Of a stretch of DNA of 6,439 bases, positions 1-5,961 are shown in pieces. Source of the stretch: Chromatiales bacterium (GTDB lineage: Bacteria > Pseudomonadota > Gammaproteobacteria > UBA6429 > Thiohalophilaceae). Location: contig JALTLP010000107.1 of the NCBI GenBank assembly GCA_027001895.1, positions 1 to 6,439 of the forward strand. The letters are read 5' to 3'. Numbering within the stretch: the first letter of the stretch is position 1; every line of letters starts with the position of its first letter. The notes under the pieces were generated by a model. That model searched no databases. It was not told where the DNA came from and saw only the letters and a program-made list of their open reading frames with translations. The translations under genes and the position numbers were made by a program.

Positions 1-1202
1 GGGTTACCACCACGTTGCTCGGTGATTAATTGTGCGTCTTTAACATGGCCCAGGCCAACATTATAAGCCGCCAGTGCTATCCAGGTGCGATCCGGTTCTT
101 CCATATCAGAAGGCATGCGGTCGATTAAGGAACGTAAATATTGAGCGCCACCTTTAATGCTTTGTTCCGGGTCAGTGCGTGACTCAACACCCAACTGTTT
201 TGCTGTGGCGTTGGTTAACATCATCATACCGCGAACACCGGTAGGAGATTTTGCCAGCGGGTTCCAATGAGATTCCTGATAAGATGTTGCAGCCAGTAAA
301 CGCCAGTCAATATTACTTTTCGCCGAAGCTTCGTTTAGCATTACCCGGTATTTTGGTAAACGCTTACTAACGTGGTACATATAGGTATAAGTACCGGCGT
401 AGTCGTAACGGTTAATATGCCCGTAGTGACGTTCAATCAGACTGTCGAGCTCACCGCTTTTCTTTAAGTTATTAAAAAATGTAACGGCTTTATCGTACAA
501 CGAATGATCTTTATCATTTTTAAATGCCCAGGCGAGTTGTTGTGGTTCAGAAATATTAAAAGCCACGGCAAGCTGCGGATGGTAGCGTCGGGTAACAGAA
601 AACTCGTTTGAATCGGCTATGGTGTAGTCCAGGCTTTTTTCTGCAACCAGGTTCATTAATTCATTGGCACCGGCATCATTGTTTTCTTTCCATTGCAGGT
701 TACGCCAGGTTTGTTTAATTTCTGCCAGACGTTCGGCGTGGCTGCTGTTTGCAACAATTTCCAGCCTCCCTTCGTTAAGGTCGGCCAGTGAAGTGGGTTT
801 TAGAGGTGCCTTGCGGTTGTAAACTAGCTGCTGGGTTATTGACTGGTAAGCAGGCGCAAATAATACTTTTTGTTTACGTTCTTCGGTAACGGTTAAACCG
901 GCAGCGGCAACATGCGCGTTGCCATCTTCAACTTGCTCAAGGATGTCCTGCAAATTATCCGACTTGATCAAGGTTAATTTTACATTGAGGTAGGTGGCAA
1001 AGCGTTGCAGTAAATCGTATTCCATGCCCGTTGGGCCGTGCGGGCCTTCGTAGAATGTGGTTGCAGCATTTCGGGTAACTGCACGCAGCTCACCGGTTGA
1101 CTTAACCTGTTCGAGTAGATTTTTCTGTGGTGTGCAGGCGTTTAAAACAACGCTGAATAAAATGGTAAGACTGATTATTCCTGCAAAAATACGACTATGC
1201 AT
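1..1202 (-). CDS. mltF: MltF, membrane-bound lytic murein transglycosylase F (3' end outside window)
   Basis: Family role: an outer-membrane lipoprotein that cleaves the MurNAc-GlcNAc bond of peptidoglycan, forming 1,6-anhydro-MurNAc. The reverse strand reads open from ATG at 1202 for 400 codons to the window edge, with no stop. Seen: residues 1-23 form a lipoprotein signal with lipobox LNAC (Cys23). Residues about 35-265 are a family-3 solute-binding-protein-like domain starting KSTGELRAVTR. From about residue 285 comes the SLT domain, with catalytic Glu310 in SYQESHWNP, then GVRGMMMLT, IKGGAQYL and AAYN (378-381). The SBP plus SLT order is diagnostic of MltF. E. coli MltF is about 518 residues with catalytic Glu314, so about 115 residues are missing on the left. 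The ribosome site is weak (GGGG about 8 bases upstream), but the start is fixed by the signal peptide. It is divergent from rimO. Confidence 0.95.
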   Translation of the reverse strand, partial: MHSRIFAGIISLTILFSVVLNACTPQKNLLEQVKSTGELRAVTRNAATTFYEGPHGPTGMEYDLLQRFATYLNVKLTLIKSDNLQDILEQVEDGNAHVAAAGLTVTEERKQKVLFAPAYQSITQQLVYNRKAPLKPTSLADLNEGRLEIVANSSHAERLAEIKQTWRNLQWKENNDAGANELMNLVAEKSLDYTIADSNEFSVTRRYHPQLAVAFNISEPQQLAWAFKNDKDHSLYDKAVTFFNNLKKSGELDSLIERHYGHINRYDYAGTYTYMYHVSKRLPKYRVMLNEASAKSNIDWRLLAATSYQESHWNPLAKSPTGVRGMMMLTNATAKQLGVESRTDPEQSIKGGAQYLRSLIDRMPSDMEEPDRTWIALAAYNVGLGHVKDAQLITEQRGGN

Positions 1203-1622
1203 AATATACCCCGGACCCTGTACACTTAATAGCGGCAATCTGGAGATTTTCTATAGTGCTATTTTGCATAATGAACTCTATACTCGAACTCGTTTTTGCC
1301 AGTAGATAAGCCGTTTTGTAAGTAATTGTTTAACCACTAAATAGAGAACCGCGTTAAACAACATTACGGTATATTATAACACACTAATATTTGTATATAA
1401 CATCATTATATATAAGGTATAGTCATTAAGGCGAGCGATTAGTTCATAGTTTTTTTGTTAATTTTCAATATTTTAGTGTGTTTTACAGCAAATTTGCTGG
1501 TTTAGTGTTTGTATGTCATTGTATTTTAGTATGTTTTTATTTTTTATATATAAATCAGTAAGTTAATTAAAAATCGCCGCTATTGCGGTATTTGCCATAT
1601 TTACAGGCTGGAAAGGTGTTTT
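1203..1622. other. AT-rich divergent intergenic region between mltF and rimO
   Basis: 420 bases with no supportable gene on either strand. It must hold the promoters of both divergent genes. I see many AT-rich stretches that could be -10 boxes, for example TATAAA at 1549-1554 facing rimO and TATAGA facing mltF (complement of about 1250-1255). None has a convincing -35 box at 16-18 bases, so I do not call a promoter. A 14-base perfect palindrome lies at 1486-1499. A small hairpin (CCGC/GCGG, loop TATT) lies at about 1577-1588, upstream of the rimO ribosome site. The length and AT content exceed what two simple promoters need, but I see no specific regulator site. Confidence 0.6.
1486..1499. 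promoter_or_regulatory. 14-base perfect palindrome CAGCAAATTTGCTG, possible operator
   Basis: CAGCAAA followed by its exact complement TTTGCTG, with no spacer. This shape suits a dimeric regulator or a chance palindrome. It lies 124 bases upstream of the rimO start and about 284 bases upstream of mltF. I do not recognise it as a known regulator's consensus. Function is inference only. Confidence 0.25.
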
Positions 1623-2942
1623 ATGCAAGTAAGTTTGCCCAAAGTGGGTTTTATTAGTTTAGGTTGTCCAAAGGCACTGGTTGATTCCGAACGTATTCTT
1701 ACCCAGTTGCGAGCCGAAGGCTATGAGGTGGTGCCGAGCTACCGCGATGCAAACCTGGTGGTGGTGAACACCTGTGGTTTTATCGATGACGCGGTGGCCG
1801 AATCGCTCGATACCATTGGTGAAGCCCTGGATGAAAATGGTAAAGTCGTTGTAACCGGATGCCTCGGTGCAAAAGGCGACATTGTTAAGCAAACTCACCC
1901 CAATGTACTGGCAGTGACCGGCCCGCATGCCACTGAAGAAGTGATGCAGGCTATCCATACCCATTTGCCAAAACCACATGACCCTTTTCTGGACCTGGTG
2001 CCTTCCGGTGGTATTAAGCTAACGCCACGTCATTATGCTTATCTTAAAATTTCCGAAGGCTGTAATCACCGCTGTAAGTTTTGCATTATTCCGGGTTTAC
2101 GGGGTGATCTGGTGAGTCGGCCAATGGGCGAGGTTATGACCGAGGCCGAAAACCTCGTGCAGGCCGGAGTAAAAGAGTTGCTGGTGGTATCGCAGGATAC
2201 CAGTGCCTATGGAGTTGACCTTAAATACAAACCTGACTTCTGGAAGGGTCGGCCAGTTAATACCCGTATGTTTGATTTAGCATCGGCACTGGGAGAGCTG
2301 GGTGCCTGGGTGCGTTTGCACTATGTGTATCCTTACCCGCATGTGGATGATGTGATTCCACTGATGGCCGAAGGAAAAATTTTACCTTATCTTGATATTC
2401 CTTTGCAGCATGCCAGTCCGTCGATATTAAAGTCGATGAAGCGCCCGGCCAATGCCGAGAACACATTAAAACGTATTCAACATTGGCGAAGTATTTGCCC
2501 GGATATTACATTACGCAGTACTTTTATTGTTGGCTTTCCCGGTGAAACAGAAGATGACTTTAATCAGCTACTGGACTTTTTAGATGAGGCGCAACTCGAC
2601 CGGGTCGGTTGTTTTGCTTACTCGCCAATAGAAGGTGCAACGGCAAATGATTTACCCAATCAGATTGACGAAGAGTTAAAACAACAACGGCTGGAAATTT
2701 TTATGCAAAAGCAGGCCGCGATAAGTGCAAATAAGTTGCAGCAACGTGTAGGACAAAGCTTACAAGTTATAGTCGATGGTATATCAGAAGACGGCCATGC
2801 ATTAGCACGTTCTAAAGCAGAAGCACCGGAAGTGGATGGCTGGGTAATTATTAAAGACCAAAGTAGTCTGGTATCAGGTGAGTTTTATAATGTAAAAGTT
2901 AGTTCAGCCGAAGAACATGACTTATGGGCCGAGCTTGTATAA
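1623..2942 (+). CDS. rimO: RimO, ribosomal protein S12 methylthiotransferase
   Basis: A radical-SAM enzyme that adds a methylthio group to the beta carbon of a conserved aspartate (Asp89 in E. coli numbering) of ribosomal protein S12. It uses two 4Fe-4S clusters and S-adenosylmethionine in the cytoplasm. Seen: an N-terminal UPF0004/MTTase domain with cluster cysteines 15 (SLGCPKALVDSE), 51 (NTCGFI) and 80 (VTGC). The radical-SAM motif CxxxCxxC follows at Cys147, Cys151 and Cys154 (SEGCNHRCKFCIIP). A C-terminal TRAM domain spans about 376-439. SLGCPK..VDSE and IPGLRGDLVSRP separate RimO from the tRNA enzyme MiaB. Its 439 residues match the family (E. coli 441), so it is complete. The start is ATG with AAAGG at 1612-1616, six bases upstream. 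No strong terminator follows; the next gene is 213 bases away. Confidence 0.97.
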   Translation: MQVSLPKVGFISLGCPKALVDSERILTQLRAEGYEVVPSYRDANLVVVNTCGFIDDAVAESLDTIGEALDENGKVVVTGCLGAKGDIVKQTHPNVLAVTGPHATEEVMQAIHTHLPKPHDPFLDLVPSGGIKLTPRHYAYLKISEGCNHRCKFCIIPGLRGDLVSRPMGEVMTEAENLVQAGVKELLVVSQDTSAYGVDLKYKPDFWKGRPVNTRMFDLASALGELGAWVRLHYVYPYPHVDDVIPLMAEGKILPYLDIPLQHASPSILKSMKRPANAENTLKRIQHWRSICPDITLRSTFIVGFPGETEDDFNQLLDFLDEAQLDRVGCFAYSPIEGATANDLPNQIDEELKQQRLEIFMQKQAAISANKLQQRVGQSLQVIVDGISEDGHALARSKAEAPEVDGWVIIKDQSSLVSGEFYNVKVSSAEEHDLWAELV

Positions 2943-3155
2943 AAAATGGCAGATTGCAGATTAAATTACTAAATTAGACCATTATTTTAGTGAATATTGT
3001 ATACTGTTAGAACTCCGGGAATGAGTCGACGGTTGTTTTATATGGCCCCTCCACATATATCCAGTCGTAGCAGGTAACGGACATTGCAATAATGTACGCT
3101 GTTGTTGTAGTACCTCACATTATGCATTTAACAAAAATATTACCAGATAAATGTA
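2943..3155 (+). promoter_or_regulatory. rimO-kinase gap: candidate promoter and leader hairpins
   Basis: Non-coding. A possible -10 box TATACT lies at 3000-3005, with a poor -35 candidate TAGACC at 2975-2980 (19-base spacer). This would give a leader of about 145 bases. Near the kinase start, ACATT (3081-3085) can pair with AATGT (3091-3095). The same AATGT can instead pair, within a longer stem (GCA, bulged A, TAATGT at 3086-3095), with ACATTATGC at 3117-3125. The two foldings are mutually exclusive. No recognisable Shine-Dalgarno precedes the kinase ATG at 3156. All of this is weak and by eye. Confidence 0.25.
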
Positions 3156-4568
3156 ATGAACTTACAAGCTCAGTCAAATACATTGCCGGCGGGAACCAGA
3201 CTGGAATGTTACCAGATACAGAATGTTCTGGGGGTCGGTGGTTTTGGTATTACTTACAAAGCAAAAGATCTCAATCTGGGTTGTGATGTTGCAATAAAAG
3301 AATACTTCCCAGCCAGCTTTGCTATTCGTGCTTCAAACACCTGTACAGTTACATCAAAGTCAGATAATGAAGAAGATATTTATAAAACCGGCCTGCAACG
3401 TTTTCTTGACGAGGCACGTATACTTGCGCAGTTTAAATCCCGAAGTATCGTTCATGTAAATCGTTTTATCGAAGCCAATGGCACGGCTTATATTATTATG
3501 GACTATGAAGACGGGGTACCATTAAGCCGTTACTTACTCAGGTCGAAAGGTTTATCAGAACAGGAAGTTGCGCTGGTTGCCGTACCAATACTTGAAGGTC
3601 TGCGTACTATACATGCAAGCAAATACCTGCATCGTGATATAAAACCTTCGAATATTTATTTGCGAAAGCATGGTAAGCCGGTACTTATTGATTTTGGTGC
3701 AGCAAGGCAATCTATTGATAACGATTCAGCTCAGACCGGTTTTGTGACACATGGGTATGCACCGTTTGAACAATACAACACACATGACGAACAGGGGCCA
3801 TGGACAGATATATACGCACTTGGTGCAACCTTGTACCGTTGTATTATGAAAAAAGCACCTGTTGATGCGCTCGACCGGCTGGCATCTTTACAGGCAGGGG
3901 AGCCCGACCCGTTAAAACCCCTGTTACTCGAAAAACCCAAAGACTATGGTAATGAAATTTTGTCATGCATCGACTGGATGTTGAGTTTTAAAATTAAAGA
4001 CAGGCCGCAGTCTGTTAATGACATTATTGAGCGCTTTAAAGAAATCCGCAATAAGCGTAAACACCCGGAAAAGTCACAAACAGTTTTAAGTCAGAAAGAT
4101 ATCGACTGGGATAAAGAATTTATTGATGTAATAGAAGCAGAACTTGCAACCTATATCGGGCCGCTTGCAAAGGTAATGGTTAAGCAGGCTTTAAAAGCCT
4201 CGGCAAATCTGGATGATTTATACAACGCTTTATCAATACATATAGATAGCCCCTCTCATCGTGAACAATTTTTACAGTTGTTTTCTGTTCGGGCTTCTAC
4301 AAAAAATAACAGCGTGATGACAGAAAAAATAACATCGCATATAACAGCAGGGGTATCAGCAAAAAATGCACAATCTGCACGGGAAAAACATTTCAGGCAA
4401 AAAGCCGAAGAAGTACTGGCCGGTTTTATTGGGCCACTTGCAGGTGTGCTGGTGGATGAAGCCATGCAAGGTTCAACAAATTATGATGAAGTCATCCGAA
4501 AATTATTAAAAGAAATTACAAAAGAGAAAGATAAAAACACATTTCTAACAGAAATGAATAAAATATAA
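3156..4568 (+). CDS. Soluble Ser/Thr protein kinase with C-terminal tandem 'IGPLA' modules
   Basis: A predicted cytoplasmic Hanks-type Ser/Thr kinase, 470 residues, no membrane segment. Kinase motifs seen in order: glycine loop GVGGFG (26-31), ATP lysine Lys48 in VAIKEYFP, likely C-helix Glu86 in FLDEARIL, catalytic loop HRDIKPSN (159-166, Asp161), DFG (179-181), and YAPFEQY (201-207) in place of the APE motif. All catalytic residues are present, so it should be active. The domain ends near residue 295. A charged linker follows, then two related modules, about 328-363 (ATYIGPLAKVMVKQALKAS...) and about 417-454 (LAGFIGPLAGVLVDEAMQGS...). ATG3156 is the first ATG after an in-frame stop at 3129, and the preserved NTLPAGTRL...VLG start fits the family, but no ribosome site is visible. 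Substrate unknown. It is followed after 14 bases by a heme/HAMP sensor, probably its partner. Confidence 0.9.
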   Translation: MNLQAQSNTLPAGTRLECYQIQNVLGVGGFGITYKAKDLNLGCDVAIKEYFPASFAIRASNTCTVTSKSDNEEDIYKTGLQRFLDEARILAQFKSRSIVHVNRFIEANGTAYIIMDYEDGVPLSRYLLRSKGLSEQEVALVAVPILEGLRTIHASKYLHRDIKPSNIYLRKHGKPVLIDFGAARQSIDNDSAQTGFVTHGYAPFEQYNTHDEQGPWTDIYALGATLYRCIMKKAPVDALDRLASLQAGEPDPLKPLLLEKPKDYGNEILSCIDWMLSFKIKDRPQSVNDIIERFKEIRNKRKHPEKSQTVLSQKDIDWDKEFIDVIEAELATYIGPLAKVMVKQALKASANLDDLYNALSIHIDSPSHREQFLQLFSVRASTKNNSVMTEKITSHITAGVSAKNAQSAREKHFRQKAEEVLAGFIGPLAGVLVDEAMQGSTNYDEVIRKLLKEITKEKDKNTFLTEMNKI

Positions 4569-4571
4569 TAC

Positions 4572-4575
4572 AGGA
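4572..4575 (+). promoter_or_regulatory. Ribosome binding site fixing the GTG start of the sensor gene
   Basis: AGGA lies seven bases before GTG at 4583-4585, inside the 14-base gap after the kinase stop codon. The next in-frame codons give MKLTTKFNLILIFVLAISYVL, a normal signal-anchor start, so GTG is preferred over any later start. The site supports translation of both genes from one transcript. Confidence 0.65.
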
Positions 4576-4582
4576 TGCTATT

Positions 4583-5467
4583 GTGAAACTGACAACAAAA
4601 TTTAATCTAATATTAATCTTTGTGCTGGCAATAAGTTATGTGTTGTGTGCTTATTTTTCATATAATATTTTACAGAAAAATGCCAAACGGGAAGTTGTTA
4701 AACACGCCGGCATGATGCTTGAAGCAGCACTTGCTATACGAGGTTACACAGTATCGGAAATCAGGCCTTTATTAGCGGAGCAAATGCAGGAAAAATTTTT
4801 ACCACAATCCGTACCCGCCTATGCTGCAACCCAGAGTTTTAATACCTTAAGAGAAAAGCATCCGCAATATTCATACAAAGAAGCAACACTTAACCCGACC
4901 AATTTACGTAATCGCGCAACAGACTGGGAAACAGATATCATACAGGAGTTCTCCAATAACAAGTCGCGTAAAGAAGTAACCGGTATAAGGCAAACACCGA
5001 CAGGCCCGGTTTTGTTTTTAGCCCGTCCTATCCAGATTAAAAAAGAGGGTTGTCTTGTATGTCACAGTACCGTTAACCGTGCCCCGGCTACATTGATTGA
5101 CAAGTATGGGCAGAGTAATGGTTTTGGCTGGAAACTTAACGAAATAGTGGGAGCGCAACTTGTGACTGTACCCATGTCTGTGCCAATTCAAAAAGCAAAT
5201 GAAGCCTTTGTCACATTTATGTTACTGTTAGTTGGCGTGTTCCTGTTTATACTTATTGTTTTAAATATTATGTTAAAGCAAATTATTATTAAACCCATTA
5301 TGCGTATGGCGGTGGCAGCTAACCAGATAAGTGTTGGCAAACTTGATACCCCAGAGTTTGATGAATCTGGTAAAGACGAGGTGGCAATATTATCGGCTTC
5401 ATTTAACCGCATGCGCCGTAGTCTGCAAAAAGCCATACAAATGCTGCAACAGCGTGCTGTAAAATAA
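4583..5467 (+). CDS. Membrane sensor: periplasmic DUF3365 (Tll0287-like) c-heme domain plus HAMP, no output domain
   Basis: 294 residues, GTG start. Seen: membrane segment 1 at about 8-29, a periplasmic domain at about 30-207, membrane segment 2 at about 208-231 (FVTFMLLLVGVFLFILIVL), then a HAMP domain at about 233-286 (IIKPIMRMAVAANQISVGKL...DEVAILSASFNRM). The periplasmic part has features of DUF3365/Tll0287-like heme sensors: GPVLFLARPI followed by the c-heme motif CLVCH (Cys157, Cys160, His161). The heme would be attached in the periplasm and act as a redox or ligand sensor. The protein stops eight residues after HAMP, with no kinase, cyclase or methyl-accepting module, so its signal must pass to a partner, most simply the kinase encoded 14 bases upstream (inference). 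Apart from the CxxCH pair the periplasmic domain has no cysteine; His41, His93 or Met44/45 could be the second axial ligand. Confidence 0.88.
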   Translation: MKLTTKFNLILIFVLAISYVLCAYFSYNILQKNAKREVVKHAGMMLEAALAIRGYTVSEIRPLLAEQMQEKFLPQSVPAYAATQSFNTLREKHPQYSYKEATLNPTNLRNRATDWETDIIQEFSNNKSRKEVTGIRQTPTGPVLFLARPIQIKKEGCLVCHSTVNRAPATLIDKYGQSNGFGWKLNEIVGAQLVTVPMSVPIQKANEAFVTFMLLLVGVFLFILIVLNIMLKQIIIKPIMRMAVAANQISVGKLDTPEFDESGKDEVAILSASFNRMRRSLQKAIQMLQQRAVK

Positions 5468-5495
5468 CTTTTTGTCTTTTCAAACACGGCAATTG

Positions 5496-5522
5496 TTGAT
5501 GCCGAGGGGTAATTAGTATAAC
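5496..5522 (+). promoter_or_regulatory. Candidate stable-RNA promoter for the tRNA-Ser region
   Basis: TTGATG (5496-5501), 15 bases, then TATAAC (5517-5522), followed by a GC-rich stretch (CCTTGCGCG) resembling the discriminator of stringently controlled stable-RNA promoters. Transcription would begin near 5529, about 24 bases before the broken tRNA-Ser copy at 5553 and about 220 before the intact gene. The short spacer weakens the call. A separate TAATAA at 5738-5743 sits too close to the intact tRNA to serve it well. Confidence 0.35.
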
Positions 5523-5552
5523 CTTGCGCGTTGTTTTTCGAGCACTATTTTT

Positions 5553-5644
5553 GGAGAAGTTGCCCTGATTCCGAAGGAATAGGGTACGCACAATGAAATC
5601 TGAGGATTTTGTGCGGAACGAGTGGCTGAAGGAGCACGCCTGGA
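5553..5644 (+). pseudogene. Broken 5' half of tRNA-Ser(GGA), interrupted by an insertion
   Basis: Two blocks match the intact tRNA-Ser at 5750. TTTTGGAGAAGT (5549-5560) equals 5746-5757, which is the 5' acceptor strand plus leader. Positions 5619-5644 equal 5761-5786 exactly over 26 bases, covering D-arm, 5' anticodon stem and anticodon GGA. The offsets are 197 and 142, so the remnant carries 55 extra bases between tRNA positions about 9 and 12. Homology stops directly after the anticodon; no variable arm, T-arm or 3' acceptor follows. It cannot make a tRNA. It most likely derives from a tandem tRNA-Ser duplicate later disrupted; capture by a repeat element is the alternative. Confidence 0.75.
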
Positions 5645-5719
5645 CGATGCGCAGGAAGCGCGAGTGTCGCGTGAGGCAGGATGCCGGGAGCGACAAGTTT
5701 GTATTGCCCGAAGGGCAAT
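5561..5719 (+). repeat. Cluster of short hairpins around the tRNA-Ser remnant
   Basis: Four strong stems by eye. Hairpin 1, 5563-5584: CCCT, bulged G, ATTCC, loop GAA, GGAATAGGG. Hairpin 2, 5587-5615: CGCACAA/TTGTGCG enclosing AATC/GATT. Hairpin 3, 5665-5695: TGTCGC/GCGACA, a four-by-four internal loop GTGA/GGGA, then GGCA/TGCC with loop GGA; an alternative is CGCGA/TCGCG at 5659-5671. Hairpin 4, 5703-5719: ATTGCCC, loop GAA, GGGCAAT. The tRNA D-arm block lies between hairpins 2 and 3. No T-run follows any stem, so they are not ordinary terminators. It may be a dispersed palindromic repeat or a structured transcript; I do not recognise the family. Confidence 0.6.
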
Positions 5720-5749
5720 TAAAAACTTTGCTTGTAGTAATAATCTTTT

Positions 5750-5839
5750 GGAGAAGTGTCCGAGTGGCTGAAGGAGCACGCCTGGAAAGTGTGTATACGG
5801 TCAAACGTATCGAGGGTTCGAATCCCTCCTTCTCCGCCA
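5750..5839 (+). tRNA. tRNA-Ser (anticodon GGA)
   Basis: A complete 90-base class II tRNA. Acceptor stem GGAGAAG (5750-5756) pairs with CTTCTCC (5829-5835), followed by discriminator G5836 and encoded CCA (5837-5839). The anticodon stem is 5777-5781 with 5789-5793, and the loop CTGGAAA places anticodon GGA at 5784-5786, reading UCC and UCU codons. The long variable arm typical of serine tRNAs pairs TACG with CGTA. The T-arm is GAGGG TTCGAAT CCCTC (5812-5828). From D-arm to anticodon loop it matches my recollection of the E. coli tRNA-Ser(GGA) closely. Flanked by a broken 5' copy upstream, a terminator directly after, and a 3' remnant downstream. Confidence 0.97.
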
Positions 5840-5894
5840 TATAAACAAAACGGCTTTCGCCGTTTTTTTTTGCGGTTCAGTCGCGAGCGTCCAG
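5828..5894 (+). repeat. Direct repeat, copy A: tRNA-Ser 3' end, terminator and downstream flank
   Basis: 67 bases matching 5962-6028 at a constant offset of 134, with six mismatches by eye (61/67). Three of the six fall in the terminator loop (TTTC versus GTAA), while the stem and the nine-T run are unchanged. Copy A includes the functional 3' end of the intact tRNA. The homology runs well past the tRNA, so this is a segmental duplication rather than a bare attachment-site repeat. Confidence 0.85.
5847..5871 (+). terminator. Rho-independent terminator of tRNA-Ser
   Basis: AAAACGGC (5847-5854), loop TTTC, GCCG (5859-5862), then nine T (5863-5871). The A-run before the stem can pair with the T-run, extending the stem. 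It begins eight bases after the tRNA CCA end and has a second, near-identical copy 134 bases downstream. Confidence 0.9.
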
Positions 5895-5961
5895 ACTGAA
5901 ATCACAGATTTCAGTTGTTCGCATGGGCCAAAGCAATGCTTTGTCTGTTAACCCTGCTCAC
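5895..5961 (+). repeat. Spacer between the two tRNA 3' ends, with two triloop hairpins
   Basis: Contains ACTGAAATC, loop ACA, GATTTCAGT (5895-5915, nine perfect pairs) and CAAAGC, loop AAT, GCTTTG (5929-5943, six pairs). Both have three-base loops like those in the cluster before the tRNA. The rest shows no clear tRNA homology and no open reading frame. It occupies the place where the body of a second tRNA-Ser would be expected if the region were a tandem duplication. Confidence 0.55.

Noticed and set aside
1057..1305. 82-codon plus-strand open frame upstream of rimO
   Set aside because: Most of it is antisense to the 5' part of mltF, which has a full signal peptide and domain match in the other strand.
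1659..1979. 106-codon minus-strand open frame inside rimO
   Set aside because: Antisense shadow of a confidently identified gene.
2968..2991. ACTAAA/TTTAGT hairpin after rimO as a terminator
   Set aside because: AT-only style stem of six pairs without a following T-run; likely chance in AT-rich DNA.
3092..3286. 64-codon plus-strand open frame before the kinase
   Set aside because: It overlaps the kinase start in another frame and shows no protein-like features; the kinase frame carries the glycine loop here.
5487..5504. Hairpin CGGCA/TGCCG after the sensor gene as a terminator
   Set aside because: Five pairs with an eight-base loop and no T-run after it; too weak to call.
5513..5779. 88-codon minus-strand open frame over the tRNA-Ser remnant
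   Set aside because: It lies antisense to the tRNA and hairpins, with no start signal or recognisable protein feature.
5403..5840. 145-codon minus-strand open frame starting at the tRNA 3' end
   Set aside because: Its N-terminus is the antisense translation of tRNA-Ser, a well-known annotation artefact, and it overlaps the sensor's 3' end.
5593..5844. 83-codon plus-strand open frame across the hairpin cluster and tRNA-Ser
   Set aside because: It reads through the entire tRNA gene, has no ribosome site, and its composition follows hairpins and tRNA arms. Not a protein gene.
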